A stretch of DNA of 64,000 bases from AP-15 sp963762575 (GCA_963762575.1 CAVXLL010000017.1:248001-312000); one strand, 5' to 3'. Shown: positions 16,505 through 25,465, numbered from the stretch's first letter. The notes: generated by a model not told the origin, from the letters alone. Numbers and translations: made by a program.

Positions 16505-16608
16505 CGGACTCCCTTCGCCGGGCATCCCCGGCCAGGTTCAGTGGGTGTGATCTCAGCCGGTTCGGCTGCGCAAATTCGATTGCGCGACCGCCCGGCACCC
16601 CAGCCTTC
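16505..16608 (-). ncRNA. TPP riboswitch (THI element)
   Basis: On the minus strand the region reads GGCTGGGGTGCCGGG near 16594-16608, then GGCTGAGATCACACCC around 16544-16559, ACTGAACCTG at 16533-16542 and GGCGAAGGGAG near 16510-16520. These are the conserved THI-box parts in the right order: the GGGGTGC stem, the CTGAGA pyrimidine sensor, the GAACCTG core and the closing GCGAAGGGA. It sits directly in front of thiO. The final AGGGAG is the nearest purine-rich stretch to the start codon and belongs to the closing stem, which suggests that TPP binding blocks ribosome access. Confidence 0.92.
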
Positions 16609-16784
16609 CAGCAATTTCGGACCAAGGCCTTGCGGATGCAAGGACTTTGTGGCGCCGGTCTGCGTTGTCGGGTGCGCGAGGCGAGTTTGGCGATCAGAGG
16701 ATTCGAGGAAATGTAAATCATCGCTTTAACATATGTGCCTTCCGTGCTACGTTTATGCGGAACCACTACCTTAGCCGTCAGCTC

Positions 16785-17150
16785 ATGGTGCATATCCTAC
16801 TCGTAGAAGATGATGCAGATGTGCAATCAGTGGTGTCGGAGTTTCTCGCTATCGTGGGCCATCGTGTGACCTCCGCGTCATCAGCGGAACAGGCGCGACT
16901 CGTTCTTGCGAGCGAGCCAGTCGATATCGCGCTGATTGATTGCCTGATGAGCGGCGAGCGAGGAAATTCGCTAGCCGAACACACCTTGAGGCTCGGCATT
17001 CCGACGATCTTGACGAGCGGCGATCCCCATTACATCGAGACGCGTTCCGGGAATCCTTTTCCCTTTTTACCCAAACCATTTCGCTTAGCCAGGCTCGACG
17101 AGCTGATTGTGCGCACTTTGTGCGGATCGCGGACTGCCCGATCGCGATAG
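16785..17150 (+). CDS. Single-domain response regulator (CheY-like receiver)
   Basis: 121-residue stand-alone receiver domain without an output domain. The acidic pocket is Glu8-Asp9-Asp10, the phospho-acceptor is Asp52 (ALIDCLMSGE), the switch Thr/Ser is in LTSGD (77-80) and the conserved Lys97 is in LPKPF. All key residues are intact. ATG at 16785 gives the classical MVHILLVEDD start; an ATG at 16755 would add ten residues. No histidine kinase is near. The gene converges on the crp/fnr-type gene with a 24-nt gap. Partner and output unknown. Confidence 0.87.
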   Translation: MVHILLVEDDADVQSVVSEFLAIVGHRVTSASSAEQARLVLASEPVDIALIDCLMSGERGNSLAEHTLRLGIPTILTSGDPHYIETRSGNPFPFLPKPFRLARLDELIVRTLCGSRTARSR

Positions 17151-17174
17151 CGCTCTGCGGGGACATCCGGAGCG

Positions 17175-17948
17175 TTACAGAAGCGCTCTTCTGCCCGCGG
17201 CAACGCCCAGCGGGATGTACCCGGCAAGGTCTGTCAGCTTCGGCCGGTCGAAGATGACGAGTGTGCCGTTTTGGATCTCGGCGAACCGGCGCTCGCGAAG
17301 CGACTCGAGTGTTCGCGCGACATGCACCCGCGACAAACCGGCCGCGTCGGCCAGATCGCGCCGCTGCAATGGAAAGGGGCAGGTCGAGCCACCGTTGACC
17401 ATGGCACGTTGCCGCAGCCGGTCGAACGTTTCGAGCATCAAATAGGCGATCCGCTGTTCCGCGGTGCTGCGCCCGAGCAGCGAAAGCCGAACGTCCATTC
17501 GCTGCTCCTCCTCGACTCGCGTCTGCAGAACATTCAGCGCCAGCGCGGGGTGGCCGGTGAACAGATCGGAAAAGCCTCGGCCTTGCAGAACGCAAAGCGT
17601 CGCCGTGGTGACCGCCTGAACGGAGTGCTTGACCGTGCCCAGGACTGCCGAGGCCACGCCGACCGTGTCGCCAGGAAGTAGAATATCCAGGATTTGCCGG
17701 GCGCCGTTCGGCAGGCGGTGGTAGCGGATCGCCCATCCTTCGAACAGCGTGTAGACCGGCCCCCCCACCTCATCCGCTCGGATGATGTCGGCGCGGGGTG
17801 CGACAACGATGTGGTCTGTCTTCATCTCTGTGATGAAGCCGAGCTCGTGCTCCGAGAAGGGTCTAAAGAAAGTCCTTCGTCGGAGCGGACATTGCTCGCA
17901 ACGCACGAACATCGGCGCGGCCCATCCTCCCAAACCGGCAGCGTTCAT
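17175..17948 (-). CDS. Crp/Fnr-family transcriptional regulator
   Basis: 257-residue regulator with an N-terminal cyclic-nucleotide-type effector domain (about 40-150), a dimerisation helix and a C-terminal winged helix-turn-helix (DLADAAGLSRVHVARTLESLRE). The N terminus holds a CEQCPLR motif, a pair of cysteines in the place where FNR-like proteins carry iron-sulfur ligands, but the full four-cysteine set of FNR is not evident, so oxygen sensing is uncertain. The recognition helix sequence SRVHVARTL differs from Crp and from classical FNR. The gene is monocistronic. A 19-nt imperfect palindrome lies about 110 nt upstream. Confidence 0.9.
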   Translation of the reverse strand: MNAAGLGGWAAPMFVRCEQCPLRRRTFFRPFSEHELGFITEMKTDHIVVAPRADIIRADEVGGPVYTLFEGWAIRYHRLPNGARQILDILLPGDTVGVASAVLGTVKHSVQAVTTATLCVLQGRGFSDLFTGHPALALNVLQTRVEEEQRMDVRLSLLGRSTAEQRIAYLMLETFDRLRQRAMVNGGSTCPFPLQRRDLADAAGLSRVHVARTLESLRERRFAEIQNGTLVIFDRPKLTDLAGYIPLGVAAGRRALL

Positions 17949-18058
17949 ATATTATTAACCGAGCGAGAAGCAGCTAAATTCCGCAGGAAAATCAAAGAGA
18001 TTGGCAACGTAACCGGATAGCTCCGGAAGCTCATTACTGTGCGATCATATCAAATGGG

Positions 18059-18077
18059 TTGGTATCACATGTTCCAA
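18059..18077. promoter_or_regulatory. Possible operator palindrome upstream of the Crp/Fnr gene
   Basis: TTGG at 18059-18062 and CCAA at 18074-18077 flank an imperfectly symmetric core, giving a TTGG-n11-CCAA inverted repeat. It lies about 110 nt before the start of the divergently read Crp/Fnr gene and could be an autoregulatory site. It does not match the canonical FNR (TTGAT-n4-ATCAA) or CRP (TGTGA-n6-TCACA) boxes, so this is only a candidate. Confidence 0.2.
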
Positions 18078-18164
18078 GATCTGCAGCATGCCGTTTACAT
18101 TCTTAACCTGCCGGCGTGCTCGGGCTGAGTCAGTGATAAGTTGCAAGCCCGGATTCGGCGTCGG

Positions 18165-19229
18165 TTACTCGGCGCGCCCGCGGGTAATTTCGAAGGCATG
18201 GTCGACTAGCTCGCGCCCGAGTGTATCGAAGTCGGCGCATCTCATGTTCTGCCCGGGCGACCGGCGAAAGCGATCGTACAGTTGAAGAAAAACGATAGCC
18301 GAGCGAAATAATGATAAGACGCGATAGAAGGTGAAGTCACCGACTGCGCGGCAGCCGAGACGCAAATAGGCTGCGAGAACTTCGTGGCGGCGCCAGAACC
18401 CGGGCTGCGCGGTCGGCATTTGCCGCACGCGGTGGAGGCATGCGGGATCCTCGGGCTCGACCCAATAGCTCAACATTACGGCCAGATCCCACAGCGGATC
18501 GCCGCGTGTTCCCATGTCCCAGTCGATCACGGCGACCGGAGCGAGCGTCTGCGGAGCGAGGATCATGTTGTCGAGCTTGAAGTCGGAATGAATAAGGCTG
18601 GGCGGCGCATTCGCCGGCACCCGCCGGCGCAGCCAGTCGACCACCTCGGATAACGCGAGAGGATCGATCAGATCTGCGACGCCAGCACTGCGAACTGCCC
18701 AGCCGTCGACGGTTCGGGCGAGGAACCCCGTGGGACGCCCAAAAGTCTCCAAGCCAATTCGCGCCGGGTGTACGGCATGCAATGCAGCGAGACTCTCGAC
18801 CAACTGACGGCTCAGCAGCATCCCGACCTCGGGCCGGCCGGCCAAGTCCGGCGGCAGAGTGTCGCGGATCACCATTCCCGGAGGGTACTCGATGATCTGA
18901 AACGGCGCGCCGAGCACGCTTGCCTCCTCGCAGAAGAACATCGCCCGCGGGGCCAGCGGATACTCCCGCCACAGCGAGGAGAGGATGCGGTATTCGCGCG
19001 CCATATCGTTGGCGCCATGTGGCAGCGGCCCGGCCGGCGGCCGGCGCAACACCGCCGGCGTGCCGTCTATCTCGATCAGATAGTTGAGATTCCCATAGGT
19101 CCCGCCGAACTGCCGGGGCGCGCATGGTCCGAGCTCGATGCCGCGGCGTGCGAGATAATGTGCCAGAGAAGCCCAATCCTGGGGGATACTGTCCGTTGCC
19201 TCACTGAATTCTCTCCGGTGCACAGACAT
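18165..19229 (-). CDS. APH/ChoK-type phosphotransferase family protein
   Basis: 354-residue kinase-like protein of the aminoglycoside phosphotransferase superfamily, the branch often found with acyl-CoA dehydrogenases. The Brenner motif is HSDFKLDNMIL (catalytic Asp) and the metal-binding DFG-equivalent is VIDWDMGTRGDPLWDLA. A YLIEIDGTPAVLRRPP strand-turn near the N terminus supplies the nucleotide-binding Arg/Lys region. Start at ATG 19229 (MSVHRREFSE); the frame is open to 19286 but the extra part is not conserved. The physiological substrate is unknown; no acyl-CoA dehydrogenase is adjacent. Confidence 0.88.
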   Translation of the reverse strand: MSVHRREFSEATDSIPQDWASLAHYLARRGIELGPCAPRQFGGTYGNLNYLIEIDGTPAVLRRPPAGPLPHGANDMAREYRILSSLWREYPLAPRAMFFCEEASVLGAPFQIIEYPPGMVIRDTLPPDLAGRPEVGMLLSRQLVESLAALHAVHPARIGLETFGRPTGFLARTVDGWAVRSAGVADLIDPLALSEVVDWLRRRVPANAPPSLIHSDFKLDNMILAPQTLAPVAVIDWDMGTRGDPLWDLAVMLSYWVEPEDPACLHRVRQMPTAQPGFWRRHEVLAAYLRLGCRAVGDFTFYRVLSLFRSAIVFLQLYDRFRRSPGQNMRCADFDTLGRELVDHAFEITRGRAE

Positions 19230-19350
19230 TCTATTAACGCCGCAGTCGATATCGTCAGCCGGCCCGACGCTCCCGCCATGGCGCACGGGGGTCGCAGCGG
19301 CAGCACATAGGATATCTGAAATGGGTCGAACCCGTATGGGACATCAGGTC

Positions 19351-21091
19351 ATGACTTCGGTTACGCGGCGCAGAATAACAGTCGCCGCGATAATGGCCGC
19401 CTTCTTCCTCTCGGCATCCGCTCGAGCCGCCGAGCCGGATGTCGATCGTTTCAAGGCCGAGATCGACGCGTTTATCGGGCGGCTCGGACCGAACTCGAAC
19501 GGCATGCTCAAATGGGTCGGTTCGGACACATACGACGTCCGGCGCGATGGCGAAGAATTGCTGGCGACCATCGAGAATGTTCGGCTGTCGTTAAACACGC
19601 CACAAGCTGCCCAGCTCACGCTCGACAGTATCGAGATCCGGGAGACCGCCCTAAAAGACGACGGCAAGCTGATCGAGCTCACCCTCACATTGCCAAAAAA
19701 CATGATACTCAGGGAGACCGACGGCACCGAAACCAAGATCACCCTGACGGGTGCAAGAGCGAATACGGTGGTGGAGGCCGAGTCGGGGCGTGCCCGGGAA
19801 ACTCTTATCGAGATCGCGAGCGCGCGCCTCGATCAGCCCGAAACCGGCACATGGGTCGCTCTCGGACCGCTCTCGGTGTCGTCGAAGCTCGCCGCCGAAC
19901 CGAATGGCGGCTGGAGCGGACCGGTCGAATTGGAGGTCAAAGGGATCGAGTACTTTCTGCCCCGGGGTCCTGTCGGCGGCGCAATCGATCGGATCGCATT
20001 CACTGGTAGAAGCGCCGGTCCAAGGCTGCCCGAACTCGACAAGCTGCGCGACGCGATCGACAAATTGCAAGCTGACGACAGCAAATCACCGCAAGCCCGT
20101 GGGGCCGCGTTCCTGTCGGCCATCTCGACTATTTCGCAACCGTTCAGCACGATACGGGGTGAAGTCACGTTGGAAGGTCTGACGGTGAGAAGCGTCACCG
20201 GTGAGACGCTCCTGGCCGTTGCTAAGGCGGATAGCATCACGGAGATTACCGGACTCGATACGGAACAGGCGGCGCTACGGTTCAGCATCAGTCACGAGGG
20301 CCTCGATCTCGCGCCATCCCTTCTTGAGAACGGGAAGGTGCCCCACCGGATGGTGCTCGATTTCGGGGTCGCTGACCTCGATACGCAAGCGCTGACGAAC
20401 CTGCTCCACGCCTTCATCACCGCGACTGACCAGCGGGTATCGGGGGAGAGCGAGAGTGAAGCAAATAAGCAGGAGGCTCTTCAGCAGGCGCTCGGAGCCG
20501 CGGCTATGCTCAACCCAACCTTCCATATCTATGACGTTGCCATCGAAACCGAGGAGGTCGGGGTGGATGTGACGGCTGAAGCCAGGGGTTCGCCGCTCGC
20601 GCCGAAGGGTTACACGGCCTCGGGAGATGTGACGGTCCGTGGGTTTGACGCGATCCCTAAACTGAGCGGTGGGATACCGTTCGCTCGAATACCTTCCAGT
20701 GCTCCGAGAAATTGGGGTTGAGGGGACGGCGCTGGACGGGACGCCGCGGCTGCAATTCCATCTCACCTCCGCTCCGACGAATTGGATCGCGATCAACGGC
20801 GACGACGTCAGCGCCTGGTTCGACGGGACCGAGACGGCGCCAGGTCAGCCCCGCCTCTTGAAGCCGTCCGATCCGCCCATGCGGGGAACCGATGTCAAGA
20901 ACGTGCAGCGCGCCCTTGCGGCCGCAAAAATTTCGGTAGAGGACGATGGTGAGTACAATTCGGCCACAGCCGGCGCGGTTGCGCGTTTTCAAAAGCAGAA
21001 TGGTCTGAATGTGAGTGGCGTTGTCGACGCTGCAACTCGACGGCGCCTGGGCGAGTTGGGAGACCCGCCGCGGCAAGGTGGCCGAAATTGA
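19351..21091 (+). CDS. Exported protein with C-terminal peptidoglycan-binding domain, frameshifted
   Basis: The 5' part encodes a Sec signal peptide (TRRRITVAAIMAAFFLSASARA, cleavage before AEPD) and about 430 residues of beta-rich repeating sequence. This frame stops at 20721, while the next frame continues without loss of sense from about 20670 to 21091. Dropping one base near 20685 (GCTCGAATAC to GCTGAATAC) joins ...IPFA to EYLPVLREIGVEG. The tail contains a PG_binding_1 domain (RGTDVKNVQRALAAAKISVEDDGEYNSAT in blocks, then VARFQKQNGL and ATRRRLGEL). The joined product of about 580 residues would be periplasmic and anchored to peptidoglycan. The large N-terminal domain is not a family I can name. 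Confidence 0.7.
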
Positions 21092-21135
21092 TGGCGGCGG
21101 TATGATCGGCTCGCCGCTTAGCGCAGGAGTATACT

Positions 21136-21840
21136 ATGGAGAAAGTTTACCCCGACGCCCATGCCGCGCTTGCGGGCCTGCTGCAAGATGGCATGACCGT
21201 GATGTCGGGCGGGTTCGGCCTTAGCGGAATTCCGGAAGTGCTGATAGCCGCAATCCGCAGCTCAGGGGTGACGGGCCTGACCGTCATCTCGAACAACGCC
21301 GGCATCGACGGAGCCGGGCTCGGTCTACTTCTCGAGACACGGCAGATCCGCAAGATGGTCTCGTCTTATGTCGGCGAAAACAAGCTCTTTGCGGACCTTT
21401 ATCTTAGTGGCGAACTCGACCTCGAATTCAATCCCCAAGGTACACTCGCGGAGCGGATACGGGCCGGGGGCGCCGGCATTCCGGCCTTTTTCACGAAAAC
21501 CGGGGTCGGCACCCTGGTGGCGGAGGGCAAGGAAATTCGCGACTTCGACGGGGAGAGCTACGTTATGGAGCGTGGCCTGGTCGCCGATCTCGCAATCATC
21601 CATGCCTGGAAAGCCGATCGCGAAGGCAACCTCGTCTATCGGAAGACGGCGCGCAACTTCAACCCGGTGATGGCGACGGCCGCGAAGGTCACCGTCGCAG
21701 AGACCGAGCATCTGGTCGAGCCCGGCGTCATCGACCCCGACCACATCCACACGCCCGGCATTTTTGTCAAACGCATCGTGCACTGCCCGCCTTACGAGAA
21801 ACGCATCGAACAGCGCACTGTCCGCAAGCGGGCCAATTGA
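21136..21840 (+). CDS. scoA: 3-oxoacid CoA-transferase, subunit A
   Basis: 234-residue alpha subunit of a succinyl-CoA:3-ketoacid (or acetoacetate) CoA-transferase. The N-terminal CoA-binding pattern is seen in MSGGFGLSGIPEVLI, and the family blocks SNNAGIDGAGLG, SYVGENK, LDLEFNPQGTLAERIRAGGAG and FFTKTGVGT are in order. It transfers CoA between succinyl-CoA and a 3-oxoacid in ketone body or branched-chain degradation. Subunit B follows after 19 nt, forming the usual two-gene operon. The name scoA is chosen over atoD because the FNPQGTLAERIR block is typical of SCOT-type enzymes. Confidence 0.93.
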   Translation: MEKVYPDAHAALAGLLQDGMTVMSGGFGLSGIPEVLIAAIRSSGVTGLTVISNNAGIDGAGLGLLLETRQIRKMVSSYVGENKLFADLYLSGELDLEFNPQGTLAERIRAGGAGIPAFFTKTGVGTLVAEGKEIRDFDGESYVMERGLVADLAIIHAWKADREGNLVYRKTARNFNPVMATAAKVTVAETEHLVEPGVIDPDHIHTPGIFVKRIVHCPPYEKRIEQRTVRKRAN

Positions 21841-21859
21841 GGCAGAGGAGGAGAGCGGA

Positions 21860-22633
21860 ATGGCTTGGTCCCGCGACGACATGGCGCGCCGCGCGGCGGC
21901 GGAGCTCGAGGACGGGTTCTACGTCAATCTCGGCATCGGCATCCCGACCCTGGTCTCGAATTTCATTCCGCCGGGGATCACGGTTCAGCTGCAAAGCGAG
22001 AACGGAATGCTGGGCATGGGCCCGTTCCCGTTCGAGGGAGAAGAGGACCCGGACCTGATCAACGCCGGCAAGCAGACGATCACCGAGTTGCCGTCGACGA
22101 GCTATTTCGACAGCGCGCAATCTTTCGGGATGATCCGCGGCGGGCATATCGACCTGTCGATCCTCGGGGCTATGCAGGTGGCGGAAAACGGCGATCTCGC
22201 CAACTGGATGATTCCCGGCCGCATGGTTAAAGGCATGGGCGGCGCGATGGACCTCGTCGCCGGGGTAAAGCGGGTCATCGTGCTGATGGAGCACACCGCG
22301 CGGGGCGAACCGAAACTGCTGCATCGCTGCACACTCCCGCTGACCGGCAAGGGTGTGGTCGACATGGTGATCACCGACCTCGGCGTCTTTACGATCGACG
22401 GCTCCGGGATGCAGTTGACGGAACTGGCGCCCGGCGTGCCGCTCGATGAGATCCGGCAAAAGACCGAGGCATCTTTCACGGTGCCTCCCTTCTCCGCTGA
22501 CCCCCCGGTCAGACATTCCGGCGCTCAGCTTCCGATCACCGCCATCCGGGTATCTTCCCTGATCACGTCGTCGCCGCTTGATATTGCGAGCGGTAGTGCC
22601 GCTCGCATCGACCGAGGTCGTCGTTTTTGCTAA
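21860..22633 (+). CDS. scoB: 3-oxoacid CoA-transferase, subunit B
   Basis: Beta subunit with the catalytic Glu47 in the SENGMLGMG motif that forms the enzyme-CoA thioester. Other family blocks are YVNLGIGIPTLV, GGHIDLSILGAMQV and CTLPLTGKGVVDMVITDLGVF. GAGGAGGAGAG precedes the ATG. After ...TEASFTV, where this subunit normally ends within a few residues, the frame continues for about 45 basic, unconserved residues to TAA at 22633, so the 3' end may be altered. It pairs with scoA. Confidence 0.92.
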   Translation: MAWSRDDMARRAAAELEDGFYVNLGIGIPTLVSNFIPPGITVQLQSENGMLGMGPFPFEGEEDPDLINAGKQTITELPSTSYFDSAQSFGMIRGGHIDLSILGAMQVAENGDLANWMIPGRMVKGMGGAMDLVAGVKRVIVLMEHTARGEPKLLHRCTLPLTGKGVVDMVITDLGVFTIDGSGMQLTELAPGVPLDEIRQKTEASFTVPPFSADPPVRHSGAQLPITAIRVSSLITSSPLDIASGSAARIDRGRRFC

Positions 22634-22678
22634 ATTACCATCGCGCTGCGCTTAACATTACAGTTTTCGAGCCCGCCC

Positions 22679-23834
22679 GTGCCCGCTTCGTCGCGCGATC
22701 TCCGTCTTGATTTCTTTCGTGGTCTTGCTCTGATATTTATATTCGTCGATCACATCCCAGAGAATATCCTCAGCTACTTCACCATCCAGGCGGTCGATTT
22801 CTTTGATGCAGCCGAGGTTTTCATATTCATCTCGGGTTACACCGCTGCTCTCGTTTATGGGCAGACGCTCGTCTCGCAAGGACGGTTATATGCGACGGCG
22901 CGGATTCTCGGCCGTGCCTGGCAACTCTACGTCGCTCACATTTTCTTGTTCGTCATGTTCATCGCGGAGGTGTCTTACACCGTCACGACCTTCAATAATC
23001 CAATGTATAACGATGAAATGCGGGTCGGCGATTTTCTCAGCGAGCCGCACGTTGCGATCGTGAAGGCACTTCTTCTCGAGTTTCAACCGACCTTTCTCGA
23101 TATTCTGCCGCTCTACATTGTGCTGCTGGTGATCTTCCCGATCGTCCTGCTCGGCTTGCGCTCGCGGCCGTTGATCGTCTTATTGCCGTCCTTCCTGCTT
23201 TATCTCGTCGTCCAGGCCACCGACCTGTCAGTTCCGGCTTATCCGGAGGGGCATGTCTGGTTTTTTAACCCTCTGGCCTGGCAGTTTCTGTTCATCGTCG
23301 GAGCTGCGCTCGGCTTCCCTCGCCGGCACGAGCGGCGATGGTCGAGGTGGGCTCGGCCGGTATTGGCGCTCGCGGTGATCGTTCTTGCGGCAGGGTTTGT
23401 CATCAAGCTCAGCTGGACGGTCCACGGCATTTGGGACCGGTTCCCCGGTCTTCTTCTTAAGGAGTTGTGGCCGGTGAACAAGAATAACTTGTCCCCGATC
23501 CGGGTCATCACTTTCTTCGCAGCCTTCGCTGTCGTCGCCGCCGCCGTGCCCGCTAATGCGCGCATGTTTGCGTTCGCCGGCAGCAAAGCCGCTGGTCCTG
23601 TGCGGCCAACAATCCCTTGAGATCTTCTGCCTCGGCATCCTGTTGTCGGCACTTGGGCATTTTGTTCTTTCGGAATACAATTCGGCGATCGGCATCCAGA
23701 TCCTCGTTAATCTTGCGGGCATTCTCGTGATGTGCCTAACTGCGATAATGTTGAATTGGTATAAAACCATGGGTCGAACACAGCTGCCGCGGCCCGCGGC
23801 CATCCAGTCTCCGTCGCGGCAGTCGTCTCGGCAA
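22679..23834 (+). CDS. opgC: OpgC-family membrane acyltransferase, frameshifted
   Basis: Polytopic protein with about ten membrane segments, starting RDLRLDFFRGLALIFIFVDHIP, the acyltransferase/OpgC signature with Arg-Gly and Asp-His. OpgC proteins transfer succinyl groups to periplasmic glucans. The first frame stops at 23620. The conserved C-terminal part KPLVLCGQQSLEIFCLGILLSALGHF lies in the next frame. Removing one A from the AAA at 23585-23587 joins them precisely (AGS-KPLVLCGQQS). After the last helix (near 23760) the corrected frame has no stop and runs straight into the following SGNH gene, so OpgC either lost its stop or is fused. I set the boundary at the next internal ATG. Confidence 0.8.
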
Positions 23835-24602
23835 ATGAGGTGGCGCGTCTCGGCCGGCGGGTTGGCGCGGCCGGCTCTACTCGCGGCGGGTCTTGCCCTG
23901 ACGGCGCTCCCATCCGTCTCACCGGTCTTTGGCGGGGCGCTCCCCTGCGATGTGCCGGACGAGCTGATGCAAGTCGACGACAAGCTGCCTCATCTGGCCG
24001 AGCGGCTGCGCGCGGGGCAGCCCGTCAAGATCGTGGCGATCGGAGGAGCGTCGACGACCGGGTTGGCGGCGGGCTCTTCGGATCTGGCCTACCCCCACCG
24101 TCTGCAGGAGATCCTCGCCCGCCGGTATCCTTCCTCTTCGATCGCGGTCGTCAATCGGGGGGTTCCGCGCCAGACCGCTCGGCAAATGCTGGAACGATTT
24201 CCGACCGATGTCATACCCGAAGATCCGGTTCTGGTGATCTGGGAGGCCGGCATCACCGATGCCGTGCGTGGGGTTGGAGTCGACGATTTCGCGGCGACGC
24301 TGCAAACCGGCATGGACGAGCTCAAGGCGCACGGTATCGACATCATGCTCGTCGACATGCAATTTTCACACAGCACCGCCACCGTCATCGATTTCGAGCG
24401 ATATCTGAACACCCTGCACCGGGTCGGTGACGTCAATGACGTGAATGTCTTCCCGCGCTTTGAAATGATGCGCTATTGGAGCGAGCAGAACGTATTCAAT
24501 TTCGACGGGGTCGCCAAAGACGAACGGGCCAGCCTTGCCGCCAGAGTTTACGAGTGCATTGCCGGCAAACTGGCGGAAACTATTCGACTGGCGCTGCGAT
24601 GA
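23835..24602 (+). CDS. SGNH-hydrolase-like protein with degenerate active site
   Basis: 255 residues with an N-terminal signal or anchor segment (RPALLAAGLALTALPSVSPVFG) and an alpha/beta SGNH-type domain. Aligned to its downstream paralogue, the block I motif reads GGASTTG, so the nucleophile Ser position is Ala (about residue 72) and the neighbouring Asp position is Gly. Block III reads WEAGITDAV where the paralogue has WQVGTNAV, losing the oxyanion Asn. The block V Asp-x-x-His is absent. This predicts a non-catalytic binding or scaffold protein. Its frame is open into the preceding OpgC gene, so it may be translated as an OpgC-SGNH fusion. Its stop overlaps the next ATG as ATGA. Confidence 0.75.
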   Translation: MRWRVSAGGLARPALLAAGLALTALPSVSPVFGGALPCDVPDELMQVDDKLPHLAERLRAGQPVKIVAIGGASTTGLAAGSSDLAYPHRLQEILARRYPSSSIAVVNRGVPRQTARQMLERFPTDVIPEDPVLVIWEAGITDAVRGVGVDDFAATLQTGMDELKAHGIDIMLVDMQFSHSTATVIDFERYLNTLHRVGDVNDVNVFPRFEMMRYWSEQNVFNFDGVAKDERASLAARVYECIAGKLAETIRLALR

Positions 24603-25465
24603 CCGCGGTTCCTTCCATCGGACTTCTTGCTGCGGCACTTGCGATGGTCTTGGCTTCCAGCAGTCCCGCGTTCCCTGAGGCCACTGCGACACCGCTCCCG
24701 CCAAATTGCGCCGCCCCGCCGGCGCTTTCGGCAATCGAAGCTGCGCTGGACCGCACCTCATCCCGAATCCTGTCCGGGCAACCGCTCACGATCGTCGCGA
24801 TGGGCTCCTCTTCGACCCTCGGGGTCGGGGCGAGCACCCCGGCTTTGAGTTATCCGAGCCGACTCGAGCAGGAATTGCGACGGCGGTTTCCCGGCGTCGA
24901 GATCCGGGTCGTCAACCACGGCGTAGGCGGTCAGGATGTTCCGGAGGAGTTGACCCGAATCGGCCGGGACGTGCTTGCCGAGCACCCGGATCTGGTGGTC
25001 TGGCAAGTCGGCACCAATGCGGTGCTTCGGCGCGACGATCTTTCGGCGGATGAACAGCTGATTAGCCGCGGCGTGGCCTCCATGAAAGAGAGCGGGATCG
25101 ACATTGTCCTGATGGACCTGCAATACGCCCCGCGGGTGCTCGCGCGCCCTGCCTACGCCGAAATGCAGCGGCTGATCGCGGAAATTGCGAACCGCACTCG
25201 GGTGGGCTTGTTTCGCCGATTTGAGATCATGAGGGAATGGGATCGTACGCAGCAGCTCGCACCGGCCTCCACCATCGGTCCCGACGGGCTGCACATGACC
25301 GACGCGAGCTATGCCTGCCTGGCGGACCAGCTGGCAGAGGCGCTGGCGGCGAATTGGCGATCGCGCGACAAGCTGGCGAAATCGCCTCAACTCAGCCCGG
25401 ACACTGTTGCCGGCGTTGGGCACCCGCCGGGCGTGCAGTCCGCCGGCCCCGCGCAGCCGCACTGA
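24599..25465 (+). CDS. Exported SGNH/GDSL hydrolase
   Basis: 288 residues with a signal peptide (IGLLAAALAMVLASSSPAFPEA) and an SGNH hydrolase domain. Block I is GSSSTLG with the nucleophile Ser at about residue 71, block III is VWQVGTNAV with the Asn, and block V is DGLHMTD with Asp-x-x-His; block II Gly is likely in NHGVGGQD. An active periplasmic esterase or deacylase is expected. It starts inside the stop of the degenerate paralogue (ATGA). Together with the OpgC-like acyltransferase this suggests a set for adding and removing acyl groups on a periplasmic or surface glycan. The last 40 residues are Pro-rich and disordered. Confidence 0.87.
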   Translation: MTAVPSIGLLAAALAMVLASSSPAFPEATATPLPPNCAAPPALSAIEAALDRTSSRILSGQPLTIVAMGSSSTLGVGASTPALSYPSRLEQELRRRFPGVEIRVVNHGVGGQDVPEELTRIGRDVLAEHPDLVVWQVGTNAVLRRDDLSADEQLISRGVASMKESGIDIVLMDLQYAPRVLARPAYAEMQRLIAEIANRTRVGLFRRFEIMREWDRTQQLAPASTIGPDGLHMTDASYACLADQLAEALAANWRSRDKLAKSPQLSPDTVAGVGHPPGVQSAGPAQPH

